From Bryobacterales bacterium (GTDB lineage Bacteria > Acidobacteriota > Terriglobia > Bryobacterales > Bryobacteraceae): a stretch of 64,000 bases of DNA. The notes under the pieces are model-generated. The model searched no databases and was not told the origin of the DNA. It worked only from the letters and a program-made list of their open reading frames with translations. A program made the position numbers and the translations under genes. Shown piece by piece: positions 26,765 through 34,821 of this stretch; within the stretch, counting starts at the first letter, position 1; the number at the start of each line of letters is the position of its first letter. Location: NCBI GenBank assembly GCA_016716385.1, contig JADJWL010000025.1:62001-126000 (forward strand), in the 5' to 3' direction.

Positions 26765-27081
26765 CGGATCGGCGAGAAGTCCACCGAATCGAGGAACACG
26801 GACTCGATGCGCTCCACGAGCTTGCCGGAGACCTCGGAAGCGTCGCGCACGCGCTGCCACTCGGGGTCTGCGCGGAACGCGTCCCAGTTGCCGGCCGCAG
26901 CCTCCCGGCTGTCATGGGATACGAGGTAGACGAGCGTGTCCGGCTGATCCTGCCGCACCCAGTAGCCAACGTTGCGCATGCCGTGCTTTTCGAACAGTTT
27001 CAGCGTGTGGTCGCGGAAGCGGCCGAGCAACGCGGGCATCCGACCCGGCGGCGCAACGTACGTCCGGAGTTCAAAGACCAT
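26761..27081 (-). CDS. NIPSNAP family protein
   Basis: This 106-aa protein begins MVFELRTYVAPPGRMPALLGRFRDHTLKLFEKHGM and contains GYWVRQDQPDTLVYLVSHDSREAA and the AFRADPEW motif. These are hallmarks of the NIPSNAP dimeric alpha-beta barrel family, whose biochemical role in bacteria is not established. No signal peptide is present. ATG 27081 is chosen from the conserved N-terminus; the frame stays open upstream into an antisense region of the M50 gene, which is spurious. It is the first gene of a two-gene unit with the M20 peptidase. Confidence 0.85.
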   Translation of the reverse strand: MVFELRTYVAPPGRMPALLGRFRDHTLKLFEKHGMRNVGYWVRQDQPDTLVYLVSHDSREAAAGNWDAFRADPEWQRVRDASEVSGKLVERIESVFLDSVDFSPIR

Positions 27082-27131
27082 GGACTCTCCTCCGCGATAG
27101 CCTACCATACGCTGGTACAATCTGAAGGAGT

Positions 27132-27209
27132 TTGCCGGAGAGCCTTCTCGCCGCCGGAGCCATCCTGGCGCTGCTTGTCTTATGGGCGCTGATCGTGCGT
27201 CCCCGCTGA
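27132..27209 (+). CDS. Possible 25-aa single-membrane-helix peptide
   Basis: From a TTG at 27132 a short frame encodes a strongly hydrophobic helix (LLAAGAILALLVLWALIV) ended by RPR and a TGA at 27207-27209, 10 bases before the M50 protease gene. A GAAGGAG lies directly upstream but only one base from the TTG, which is too close for a normal ribosome site. It could be a leader peptide or chance coding in a short intergenic region between divergent genes. Confidence 0.2.
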   Translation: MPESLLAAGAILALLVLWALIVRPR

Positions 27210-27219
27210 ACCTCCTGCC

Positions 27220-27840
27220 ATGACGGGAAACTGGGAAAATGCGATCCTCCAGGTCCTCATCTTCTGGATGTTGACGACGCCGCACGAGTTCGCCCATGCC
27301 TGGACCGCGGTGAAACTGGGCGACGATACGCCACGGAACGAAGGCCGCCTCACACTGAACCCGCTGGCGCACGTCGACTGGCTGGGAACCGTGATCCTTC
27401 CGGCCGTCACAGTACTGCTGAGCGGTGGATTCCTTGGCTGGGGCCGCCCGGTGAACACGAATCCTTACCGGCTGCGTGGCGAGATGAAGGGATTGGCCCT
27501 GGTGGCGCTGGCGGGCCCCGCGAGCAACGTCGTGATGGCGGCGGGTTTGGCGCTGGTGGCCGGGCTGCTTGCTTCCTCCTCGCCCGACCTGGCACAACTC
27601 TGCGTCATGGCAACCCGCCTCAGCCTGTACCTGGCGATCTTCAATATGCTGCCAGTCCCGCCGCTCGACGGATCGAAGCTCCTGCTGGCGGCGCGCGCAC
27701 CGGCCATGATCTACGAGGAACTGGCCCGTTTCGGATTCGTCCTGCTGATTCTGGCGATGTCCCTCACGAACCTGGGCTACTGGATGGCGTCGGCAAGTTG
27801 GACCGGAACCGAATTCCTGCTGGGTTTGTTCGTCCGGTAG
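27220..27840 (+). CDS. M50 (site-2 protease) family membrane metalloprotease
   Basis: This 206-aa integral membrane protein has the zinc motif HEFAH (22-26) inside the first membrane helix and the second motif NMLPVPPLDG with Asp150, the third zinc ligand. Four to five hydrophobic segments are visible. It is the short YwhC/Rip3-like form without PDZ or CBS domains. It probably performs intramembrane cleavage; the substrate is unknown. It is divergent from the NIPSNAP gene. Confidence 0.9.
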   Translation: MTGNWENAILQVLIFWMLTTPHEFAHAWTAVKLGDDTPRNEGRLTLNPLAHVDWLGTVILPAVTVLLSGGFLGWGRPVNTNPYRLRGEMKGLALVALAGPASNVVMAAGLALVAGLLASSSPDLAQLCVMATRLSLYLAIFNMLPVPPLDGSKLLLAARAPAMIYEELARFGFVLLILAMSLTNLGYWMASASWTGTEFLLGLFVR

Positions 27841-27895
27841 AGCTTCTGTAACCTCCACGCCTTCAACCAGTTGCCTGATTTGCGGCAGTTTCCCA

Positions 27896-27925
27896 TTGAC
27901 GAACCCGTAACTTCTGCTTTATACT
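27896..27925 (+). promoter_or_regulatory. Predicted sigma70-type promoter of the Oar-like receptor
   Basis: TTGACG (27896-27901) and TATACT (27920-27925) are separated by 18 bases, 55 bases upstream of the receptor ATG. A ribosome site AGGGAG (27971-27976) precedes the ATG at 27980. Together with the terminator at 31431 this makes a monocistronic unit. Confidence 0.6.
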
Positions 27926-27979
27926 CCGCGAAGGCTTCAGTTTCCCGAAGTTGCGGGGGAATTGTCTTAGAGGGAGTGT

Positions 27980-30900
27980 ATGAAGAAAGTTAAACTATTC
28001 AACCGGCTCGCCGTGCTGCTGGCCGTGTTGTGTCTGAGCGGATCTCTTGCCACGGCGCAAGTTGCGACCGGCTCGCTGGCAGGAACCATTACCGACCCCA
28101 ACGGCGCCAACGTCCCGAACGCCGAAGTTACCGCAACCAGCACGGTCACCGGCACAAAGATCGTCACGCAGTCGACGGAAGCAGGTTTGTACGTGTTTCC
28201 CGCTTTGCCGGTTTCCGTGTACACACTAACCGTGGAAAAGACGGGCTTCAAGAAGGTGAGCCGGTCGAACATCGAAGTCCGCGTCGCCCAGCGCATCGAT
28301 TTGAATGTGACGCTGGAGATCGGCGACGTGCAGCAGGTGATCGAGGTGAGCGCGGAAGCGCCCCTGCTTGAGACTTCGACTAGTGAGAAGGGCCAGACCT
28401 TTTCGCCCAAGTTCATGGAGAACCTGCCGCTGTTCACCGGCGCCATCCGCAACCCCCGTTCGTTCATCAGCTTTATGCCCGGCGTGAACGCGGGCGCGGA
28501 GCTGAGCATCTCGGGATCCGGCGGGCGGGCACAGGAAGTGCAGGTAGACGGCGCGTCGCTGATCATTCCCGAATCGGGCGGCACGGTGTTCAACATGCCC
28601 TCGGCCGAGATGTTCGGCGAGTTCAAGCTGATCACGGGCGCGTATTCGTCCGAATATGGCCGCTTCGGCGGTGGCGTCGAAGTCTACGTCTCCAAGAGCG
28701 GGACCAATTGGTACCACGGCACGGCGTTCCTGAACATGCGCCGCGACATCTGGAACGCGAATAGCTGGGCCAACAACTCGGCGGGGCGCGCGAGGCCGAA
28801 AGAGCGGCAGAACGAGGTCGGCGGCGCCGCCGGCGGTCCGGTGTTCATCCCGAAGGTGTATGACGGCCGGGACAAGACGTTCTTCTTCTTCACCTACACG
28901 ACGCGCCTGCTGCCGGCGAGCATCGGATTCCCGGTGTCGACCGTGCCCACGGCGCTGATGAAGCAGGGAGATTTTTCCCAGCTCGGTAGCCAGTTGATCT
29001 ACGATCCGGCGACGACTGCCGGCTCGACGCGGTCCCCGTTCCCGAACAACCGCATCCCGACGAGCCGGTTCAGCAACGTGTCGCGGAACCTGCTCCCGCT
29101 GATTCCGGATCCGACCCGACCGGCTCTCCAGGGCAACTACGATTTCGTGAATCAGAGCGTGAGCGAACAGTACATTTGGAGCCTCAAGTTCGATCACGCG
29201 TTCACGGCGACCAACCGCATTGCCTACTTCATGAGCATCGAAGACGGCAACGTCGCGAATACGACCAACTTCGACGGTCCCATCGGCAACGGCCTCGGCA
29301 ACAACACCCAGAAGCCGTTCAACTACCGCGTGAACCATGACATGTCGTTCGCGCCGACCTTCCTGATGCACACCACGTTCGGCTACTCGGCAACGCGGCA
29401 GGGCTGGGATAACCCGGCGCAGCAGGGTTGGGCTTCGCGGCTCGGCATTCCCGGCGTTCCCGCCGACGGCGACGCACTCCCGCGGATTGTCTTCCAGGGC
29501 GCTGCCGGACTGACACCGTACGGCGTGCAGGATGGGAAGGTCGCCAACGGCGGCCAGGACAACGACACCCTGAGCGTCATTCAGGGCTACACGTGGCTCA
29601 AAGGCAAACATGAGTTGAAGTTCGGCTGGGATCACCGGCGCCTGTCCACGTTCGGTTTCGATCTCGCAGGCTCCAACGGTCGCTACTTCTTCAACCGCCT
29701 GCAGACGGCCGTCCCGAACTCCACGACCGGCAGCGGACATGAGTTTGCAAGTTTGCTGCTGGGTGGCGCGAACGAGGCCGACAGCACGGTGCTGCCGGTC
29801 GTTCTCAACGAGATCCGCTACGCCTACACGGCGGGCTATATCCAGGACAACTGGCGCGTCAACCGGCGCCTGACTCTGAACCTGGGTTTGCGCTACGAGG
29901 TCCCGGTGGGCTGGCACGTCGAGGAAGGCAACTATTCGAGCCTTGACATGAACCGGCCGAACCCCGGAGCGGGGAACCTGCCAGGAGCCCTGGTGTTTCA
30001 TGGCAACGGTCCGGGACGGACCGGCGCCTTGCGTCCCTTCCCGACCGACTACAGCAACATCGGACCCCGGGTCGGCTTCGCCTACCAACTCATGGACAAG
30101 ACCGTCCTGCGCGGCGGCTGGGGCATCTTCTATCAGACTCTTGGCAACGGCGGCTGCGGCTGCCGTCAGGGCTTTGCCAGTACGAACAGCCTGCTGGGCA
30201 ACGGTGTCGATCCGGTGTTGAACTGGGACAACGGTATTCCCGTGAGTGCCGCGTTCCGGCCGCCGCCGATCCTGGATCCGACGCTGTCGAACTTCCAGAA
30301 CATCGATTTCCTGGGACCGAACTACGGTCGGGCTCCTCGCGTGTACAACTGGAGCTTTAACATCCAGCACGAGGTGAAGCGCTTCCTCATCGATGTGGGC
30401 TACGTCGGCAACCAGGGCAATGGATTGAACTCCACGATCACCCAGAATCAGTTGCCTGTGAGCCAGCTTTCCCTCGGCAGCCTGCTGACGCAGCCGCTGA
30501 GTTCGCAGGCGGCGATCGACGCTGGTTTCCGCGCTCCGTACGCCGGCTACCCGAACCGGTCGGTGGCGCAGTCGCTGCGGCCGTTCCCGCAGTATCTCGA
30601 TGTCTGGAGCCGCAACTCCGGGCAGGGCCAGACTTGGTACGACGCCTTCCAGGCCAAGCTGGAGCGCCGGTTTGGCGGCTTCCAGTTGCTGGCGGCCTAC
30701 ACCTGGTCCAAGTCCCTCGGCAACCAGCACTGGCGGCAGATCTTCAGCCAGAACTTCAACATCGGCGCGCAGGACGCCTACAACCTCGACGATATGAAGT
30801 CGTTTAACCCGTTCGATCAGCCGCACGTGTTTAACGTGCTCTGGTCGTACGACCTGCCGTTCGGCAAGGGCCAGCGCTTCGCCGGCACGATGCACCCGAT

Positions 30901-31405
30901 CGCGAACGCCTTCATCCAGGGCTGGACCCTCAGCGGCGCGCAGCGCTACTATTCGGGCAACCTGATCCAGTTGGTGACGCCAGGCAACCCGCTCGCGTCC
31001 ACCATCTTCTCCACGGCAACCAAGGCGAACTACAGCGGCGGAGCGATCCGTACCGGCATCAACCGCACGGACCTGAATCCCAACGATCCGAGCACGCGCT
31101 GGTTCAACACGAACGTGTTCTCCGCCGCGGCGCCCTTCACCCTCGGGACGGCGGCTCTCTACCACACGGACTTCCGCCAACCCCCGATCGCATTCGAGAA
31201 TTTCTCGATCTCAAAGCGGACGGTCCTCTGGGAGAACGAGAAGAACCCTGTGGAACTTCAGTACCGCGCGGACATGTTCAACCTGTTCAACCGGACCCGC
31301 TTCGGCGGCGTCAACGGCCAGGTGGGCAACGCGAACTTCGGCCGCCCGACAGGACCACAGGTTGGCGCCCGCGCCATCACGATGGGTCTGCGCCTGAATT
31401 TCTAG
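27980..31405 (+). CDS. TonB-dependent receptor with carboxypeptidase-regulatory-like domain (Oar-type)
   Basis: This 1141-aa outer-membrane protein starts with a clear signal peptide (LAVLLAVLCLSGSLATAQ). The extension domain (SLAGTITDPNGANVPNAEVTA ...) ends near residue 115, followed by a plug with EVQVDGASLIIPESGG and SEYGRFGGGVEVYVSKSGTN, then a large barrel ending LRLNF with terminal Phe. Its own promoter, ribosome site and UUCG-loop terminator suggest strong, independent expression. It is a paralogue of the receptors at 22165-25407 and 36780-39245. The ligand is unknown. Confidence 0.92.
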   Translation: MKKVKLFNRLAVLLAVLCLSGSLATAQVATGSLAGTITDPNGANVPNAEVTATSTVTGTKIVTQSTEAGLYVFPALPVSVYTLTVEKTGFKKVSRSNIEVRVAQRIDLNVTLEIGDVQQVIEVSAEAPLLETSTSEKGQTFSPKFMENLPLFTGAIRNPRSFISFMPGVNAGAELSISGSGGRAQEVQVDGASLIIPESGGTVFNMPSAEMFGEFKLITGAYSSEYGRFGGGVEVYVSKSGTNWYHGTAFLNMRRDIWNANSWANNSAGRARPKERQNEVGGAAGGPVFIPKVYDGRDKTFFFFTYTTRLLPASIGFPVSTVPTALMKQGDFSQLGSQLIYDPATTAGSTRSPFPNNRIPTSRFSNVSRNLLPLIPDPTRPALQGNYDFVNQSVSEQYIWSLKFDHAFTATNRIAYFMSIEDGNVANTTNFDGPIGNGLGNNTQKPFNYRVNHDMSFAPTFLMHTTFGYSATRQGWDNPAQQGWASRLGIPGVPADGDALPRIVFQGAAGLTPYGVQDGKVANGGQDNDTLSVIQGYTWLKGKHELKFGWDHRRLSTFGFDLAGSNGRYFFNRLQTAVPNSTTGSGHEFASLLLGGANEADSTVLPVVLNEIRYAYTAGYIQDNWRVNRRLTLNLGLRYEVPVGWHVEEGNYSSLDMNRPNPGAGNLPGALVFHGNGPGRTGALRPFPTDYSNIGPRVGFAYQLMDKTVLRGGWGIFYQTLGNGGCGCRQGFASTNSLLGNGVDPVLNWDNGIPVSAAFRPPPILDPTLSNFQNIDFLGPNYGRAPRVYNWSFNIQHEVKRFLIDVGYVGNQGNGLNSTITQNQLPVSQLSLGSLLTQPLSSQAAIDAGFRAPYAGYPNRSVAQSLRPFPQYLDVWSRNSGQGQTWYDAFQAKLERRFGGFQLLAAYTWSKSLGNQHWRQIFSQNFNIGAQDAYNLDDMKSFNPFDQPHVFNVLWSYDLPFGKGQRFAGTMHPIANAFIQGWTLSGAQRYYSGNLIQLVTPGNPLASTIFSTATKANYSGGAIRTGINRTDLNPNDPSTRWFNTNVFSAAAPFTLGTAALYHTDFRQPPIAFENFSISKRTVLWENEKNPVELQYRADMFNLFNRTRFGGVNGQVGNANFGRPTGPQVGARAITMGLRLNF

Positions 31406-31428
31406 ACCCTGGACCCTGTTTCACGCTC

Positions 31429-31457
31429 AAGGGCCGCCCTTCGGGGCGGCCCTTTTT
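31429..31457 (+). terminator. Rho-independent terminator after the Oar-like receptor
   Basis: A perfect 9-bp stem GGGCCGCCC (31431-31439) and GGGCGGCCC (31444-31452) closes a stable TTCG tetraloop, preceded by AA and followed by TTTTT (31453-31457). It lies 24 bases after the receptor stop. Confidence 0.93.
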
Positions 31458-31534
31458 GCATGGTAGCCTCACGTTAAAATGAAGTAAGAGTTGCCGGGAC
31501 GCCAAGCCCGGCTCTCCGGAAAGGGCGGTGTCCC

Positions 31535-32566
31535 ATGATGTCTCGTCCCACCCGGCGTGAGTTCGGCGTCGAACTCATCGGCATTACGTTAGCCGGCGGC
31601 GTCCTGGCAGGATGCACCGTGCCGGCCGAGGCACGGCCGGTCACAGGCTCCCGCAAAGGCTGGTCCCCCGGATATCTCCACCTTGAACAAACGGGCGAAC
31701 TCGCCACGCGTGAAGCGGCGTTGCGGGCTATGTACAAGAGTTGCCGTCTCTGCCCGCGGGCCTGCGGCGTGGACCGGCAGCACGGCGAGATTGGCGTTTG
31801 CGGCCTGCCCGGACGGCTCAAGATCGCCTCCTCGCATCCCCACTTCGGCGAGGAGCGCCCGCTGGTCGGACGCGGCGGCTCCGGCACAATCTTCTTCAGC
31901 CACTGCAACCTGCTGTGCGAATTCTGCCAGAACTGGCCCATCAACCACCGCGGCGATGGCGTCTGGCACAGCGACCGCGATTGCGCGCGCCTCATGATCG
32001 CGCTGCAGGACCAGGGATGCCACAACATCAACCTCGTCACGCCGTCGCATTGCGTGCCCAGCATCGTTTCGGCGCTGCGGGTCGCGATCGGGCGGGGGTT
32101 GCGCCTGCCGCTGGTCTACAACTGCAGCGGCTACGAGCCGGTGGAAGTCCTGCGTCTGCTGGACGGGATCGTCGACATCTATTTGCCGGATTTCAAGTTC
32201 ACCGATCCGGAGGCGGCGGCGCGCATCGCGCGCGGTGTGTCCGACTACCCGCAGGTGGCGCGCGCGGCGATTCGCGAGATGCACCGGCAGGTGGGTCCCC
32301 TCACGGTGGACGAAAACGGCATCGCGTTCCGCGGCTTACTCGTGCGGCACCTGGTGCTGCCCAACAATCAGGCGGGAACGGACCGCTTCGTCGAGTGGAT
32401 GGCTGAGGATCTGGGCCCTGATACGTCGATCAACATCATGGGGCAATATCGTCCCGAGCACCGGGCCAGCCAATTCCCTGAGATCGCACGCCGCGTGACT
32501 CGCGCGGAGTACCGGCAGGCGCTCGACTGGGCCAGGCGGGCGGGGTTCAAGACGACGTCGTTGTGA
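31535..32566 (+). CDS. Radical SAM protein (PflA-like, COG1313 type) with Tat/lipoprotein signal
   Basis: This 343-aa protein combines an N-terminal signal with twin Arg (PTRREFGVELIGITLAGG) and a lipobox-like LAGC (Cys27) with a radical SAM core. The 4Fe-4S motif is CNLLCEFCQ (Cys124, 128, 131). An upstream cysteine set CRLCPRACG ... GVCG (70, 73, 77, 89) matches the PflA-like COG1313 family, as do SHFGEE-like and YNCSGYE segments. Family members are activating-enzyme-like, mostly of unknown substrate. An exported radical SAM enzyme is unusual. It is followed by a convergent atp operon, with a hairpin between. Confidence 0.88.
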   Translation: MMSRPTRREFGVELIGITLAGGVLAGCTVPAEARPVTGSRKGWSPGYLHLEQTGELATREAALRAMYKSCRLCPRACGVDRQHGEIGVCGLPGRLKIASSHPHFGEERPLVGRGGSGTIFFSHCNLLCEFCQNWPINHRGDGVWHSDRDCARLMIALQDQGCHNINLVTPSHCVPSIVSALRVAIGRGLRLPLVYNCSGYEPVEVLRLLDGIVDIYLPDFKFTDPEAAARIARGVSDYPQVARAAIREMHRQVGPLTVDENGIAFRGLLVRHLVLPNNQAGTDRFVEWMAEDLGPDTSINIMGQYRPEHRASQFPEIARRVTRAEYRQALDWARRAGFKTTSL

Positions 32567-32577
32567 GAGGGATGCAG

Positions 32578-32599
32578 AGGGCGGCGAGCGCCGCCCTCC
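32578..32599. terminator. Hairpin between convergent radical SAM and atpE genes
   Basis: GAGGGCGGC (32578-32586) and GCCGCCCTC (32591-32599) form a 9-bp stem with a GAGC loop. There is no T tract on either strand, so it is a weak bidirectional terminator or an mRNA end-stabilising hairpin. Confidence 0.45.
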
Positions 32600-32617
32600 G
32601 TTCAACTCCGGCGAGGC

Positions 32618-32911
32618 TCAGACGACCTTGACGAAGATAATGACCAACGTGTAAAGCGCCAGGGACTCGATCAGAATCAGACCGAGCAGCAGCGCGAAGC
32701 GGATCGATCCGAACGCGCTTGGGTTGCGGGCAGTGGCCTCGGCGGCCGCCGCCACGGCGCGGCCCTGCGCCAACGCGCAGAACGCCGACGCGATCGCCAT
32801 CGAAAAGCCGGACGAAATCGCCACCCAGTTGGTGCCGCCTCCATCCTGCGCCATCATCGGGCTCGCGCATGCCATTAGCACGAGCGCCAGGAGAAACATC
32901 TTGCTGTACAT
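32618..32911 (-). CDS. atpE: F0F1 ATP synthase subunit c, with N-terminal signal-like extension
   Basis: This 97-aa proteolipid has two membrane helices joined by the polar loop ARNP (61-64) and the ion-carrying carboxylate Glu82 (LILIESLALY). The N-terminus (MYSKMFLLALVLMACASPMMAQDGG) looks like a cleavable signal peptide before helix 1, as known for some bacterial c subunits. Gln49, Glu82, Ser83 and Tyr87 sit at the spacings of the Na+ site of Ilyobacter-type rings. Start 32911 is preferred to an upstream in-frame ATG without homology. It is the last gene after atpB, 97 bases away. Confidence 0.92.
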   Translation of the reverse strand: MYSKMFLLALVLMACASPMMAQDGGGTNWVAISSGFSMAIASAFCALAQGRAVAAAAEATARNPSAFGSIRFALLLGLILIESLALYTLVIIFVKVV

Positions 32912-33008
32912 TGAGTCGTCTTGCTCCTTCGTATGAATTCGCCCCAGGAGGTGGTTCCCGGCAACCCGTACAGCCGGTCTCACACTGGAAGGCGGATAAT
33001 GCCGGGAT

Positions 33009-33752
33009 TTAATGTTCGTCGTGCGCGACCGCTCCGGCCACGTACATCATCGTCAACAGAGTAAAAATATATGCCTGCAGGAATGAAACGAAGACGTGCA
33101 GGCCCATGAAGATCGTCGGCATGACGAGGTACGTCAGGCCCAGGAACACCATCGTCACCTGTTCGCCCGCGTACATGTTGGCGAAAAGACGGATGGTGAG
33201 CGACATCGGGCGCGCGAGGTGACTCACAATCTCGATCGGAATCATGAGCGGCGCCATCAGCGGCATCGGACCGGCGAAGTGCGCCAGGTACTTGCCGACG
33301 CCGTTGGCGCGCATGCCCACGTAGTTGTAATAGCCGAACGCCGCAAGCGCGCAGCCGAGGGGGACCTCGGGGAACATGGTCGGCGATTCGAAAGTCGGGA
33401 TGCTGCCGAGCAGGTTCGCGAAAAGAATGAAAAAGAAGAGCGTCCCAAAGAAGTAAACGTACCGCGATCCGTGGTGCCCGATCTGGTCTTCCGACTGCCC
33501 CTTGAGGAAGCCGTAGACGATCTCGAACAGGTGCTGCATCTTCCCCGGCTTGTCGACCGAAAGCCGCGGACGCAGCCAGGCGAACAGCGCCACCATGACC
33601 AGGCCGACGACCAGCTCCATGGACACCGGGATGGACCAGGGGCGATCGGGATTGTGGGCGTGCTCACCGATCAGGCCGAGCAGGGTGTTGCCGGCGCCGG
33701 CCAGGTGATCGTTGAAGAAGGCCGTCAGCCAAGGCTCATGATGTTGTTCCAT
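33009..33752 (-). CDS. atpB: F0F1 ATP synthase subunit a
   Basis: This 247-aa membrane protein has five to six helices. The essential Arg of the stator lies in ARPMSLTIRLFANMYAGE (Arg188), next to the c ring. GKMQHLFEIVYGFL and FANLLGSIPTFESPT are typical of the N-terminal half. Its start overlaps the end of atpI by 17 bases. The remaining F0F1 genes (b, delta and F1) are not in the window, which fits a genome with split atp loci. Confidence 0.95.
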   Translation of the reverse strand: MEQHHEPWLTAFFNDHLAGAGNTLLGLIGEHAHNPDRPWSIPVSMELVVGLVMVALFAWLRPRLSVDKPGKMQHLFEIVYGFLKGQSEDQIGHHGSRYVYFFGTLFFFILFANLLGSIPTFESPTMFPEVPLGCALAAFGYYNYVGMRANGVGKYLAHFAGPMPLMAPLMIPIEIVSHLARPMSLTIRLFANMYAGEQVTMVFLGLTYLVMPTIFMGLHVFVSFLQAYIFTLLTMMYVAGAVAHDEH

Positions 33753-34122
33753 AGAACAGTTCGTACAGAGTCGCCAAAAGAATCGCGGCTACCGGCACAA
33801 ACAGCCCGGCCAGGGCCGCTCCAAGGGTGAAAGGCGAATATTTCACTATAACATAGGCCCCGGCGGCGATCAGCAGGTAGCGGAGTCCCGCGGCCATCGC
33901 ATAGCCTGTCGGCGCGGGACCGCCTTCCGCCACCGCGCCCAATCCCGCCACCGCGCGGTGCAGCACGTGCAGGTTGAATGCCGAAGCCCCCGCTCCCATG
34001 GCGAACCCGAGCCCGGCCTGCCAGCCGCCCCAGATCCAGGCCGCCGCCATGCCCGCCAGCCCGACCCACAAGGCCAGCCGGAACGTGCGCCGGAGCGCGG
34101 GATCGGGTGCGTTACTGGTCAT
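33736..34122 (-). CDS. atpI: ATP synthase subunit I-like protein
   Basis: This 128-aa protein has four hydrophobic helices and small size, matching the ATP_synt_I family (PF03899 type), which helps assemble the c ring or supplies Mg2+/Ca2+ in some bacteria. It overlaps atpZ by 11 bases at its start and atpB by 17 bases at its end, so translation is coupled. Sequence identity in this family is low, so the call relies largely on context. Confidence 0.75.
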   Translation of the reverse strand: MTSNAPDPALRRTFRLALWVGLAGMAAAWIWGGWQAGLGFAMGAGASAFNLHVLHRAVAGLGAVAEGGPAPTGYAMAAGLRYLLIAAGAYVIVKYSPFTLGAALAGLFVPVAAILLATLYELFYGTTS

Positions 34123-34327
34123 TCCTGAAATCGCGCTGCACCTGCTGGATCAACTTCACGATGCCCGCCACGATCCCCAGCAGAAGGAACACGAGCGTCA
34201 GATACCCGGTGCCGAACGCCCGGTCCAGCAGGTGGCCCACGACATACCCCACGAGCGCGGTCGCGGGCAGCAGAAAGGCAAGCTGGCTGTACTCGGCGAC
34301 CTGCACCATCCAGGACTTCGGCTTCAC
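34112..34327 (-). CDS. atpZ: AtpZ/AtpI-type F0 accessory membrane protein
   Basis: This 71-aa protein has two membrane helices (LAFLLPATALVGYVVGHLLD and LTLVFLLLGIVAGIVKLI) and a charged end (QQVQRDFRND), the form of AtpZ (PF09527), encoded before atpI and atpB in many bacteria. The GTG at 34327 is chosen over ATG 34309 because it overlaps the cytochrome stop as GTGA, the same coupling pattern as the preceding junction. Confidence 0.8.
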   Translation of the reverse strand: MKPKSWMVQVAEYSQLAFLLPATALVGYVVGHLLDRAFGTGYLTLVFLLLGIVAGIVKLIQQVQRDFRNDQ

Positions 34328-34821
34328 CGGGCGGCGGTCTTGAGGGTGTGGTTGTTGTGGCACGTGAAGCAGACCTGCGCGGTTTCCGACGGCGGCACCG
34401 GCGGGTGCGGCTCGGCAAGTTTCTCGTGGCAGCGGTTGCACTGCACCTTCATCTGCGCGAGCGTCCGCGGGGCATGGACCCCGTGGCAGGTGCCGCAGTG
34501 CGCCGCCAGCTTCTGGCCACGCGCCAACACGGTGACGCCGTGCTTACTGGCTGAATAATCCTTCTGCGCATCCGTATGGCAGGCGCCGCATTCGGCGGGC
34601 AGTTCGTACCCCGCGGGGACGCGGTCCGGGGGCGATCCCCCGTTGGTGCTGGAATGCGTCTCGCTCTCGCCGTGGCAGGTGCCGCAGTTGATCTGCTGCT
34701 TGGCGTGCGGATGCGATTGAAAGTCCGTTGCCTGGAGTTTATGGCAGGAAGCGCAAATCTCATGCGCCTCTTGCGCGGCCACGGGAAAAACCAACAGGAA
34801 AAAGAATAGGAGAACAGTCAC
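34324..34821 (-). CDS. Exported hexaheme c-type cytochrome
   Basis: This 165-aa protein has a GTG start and an N-terminal signal peptide (LLFFFLLVFPVAAQ). Six CXXCH haem-binding motifs follow: CASCH, CGTCH, CGACH, CGTCH, CNRCH and CFTCH, with additional His residues as possible distal ligands. It should be a periplasmic electron carrier of the multihaem c3/c7 or NapC/Nir-partner style; the exact subfamily is not clear. The GTG overlaps the upstream oxidase stop (GTGA) and its TGA overlaps the atpZ GTG. This places it in the middle of a coupled operon with an exported flavin oxidase and F0 genes. Confidence 0.9.
   Translation of the reverse strand: MTVLLFFFLLVFPVAAQEAHEICASCHKLQATDFQSHPHAKQQINCGTCHGESETHSSTNGGSPPDRVPAGYELPAECGACHTDAQKDYSASKHGVTVLARGQKLAAHCGTCHGVHAPRTLAQMKVQCNRCHEKLAEPHPPVPPSETAQVCFTCHNNHTLKTAAR

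Noticed and set aside
28226..31180. A 984-codon open frame on the minus strand
   Set aside because: It is exactly antisense to the Oar-like receptor gene; low-complexity Arg/Val/Glu-rich translation and no recognisable domain. Long antisense frames are expected in GC-rich DNA.
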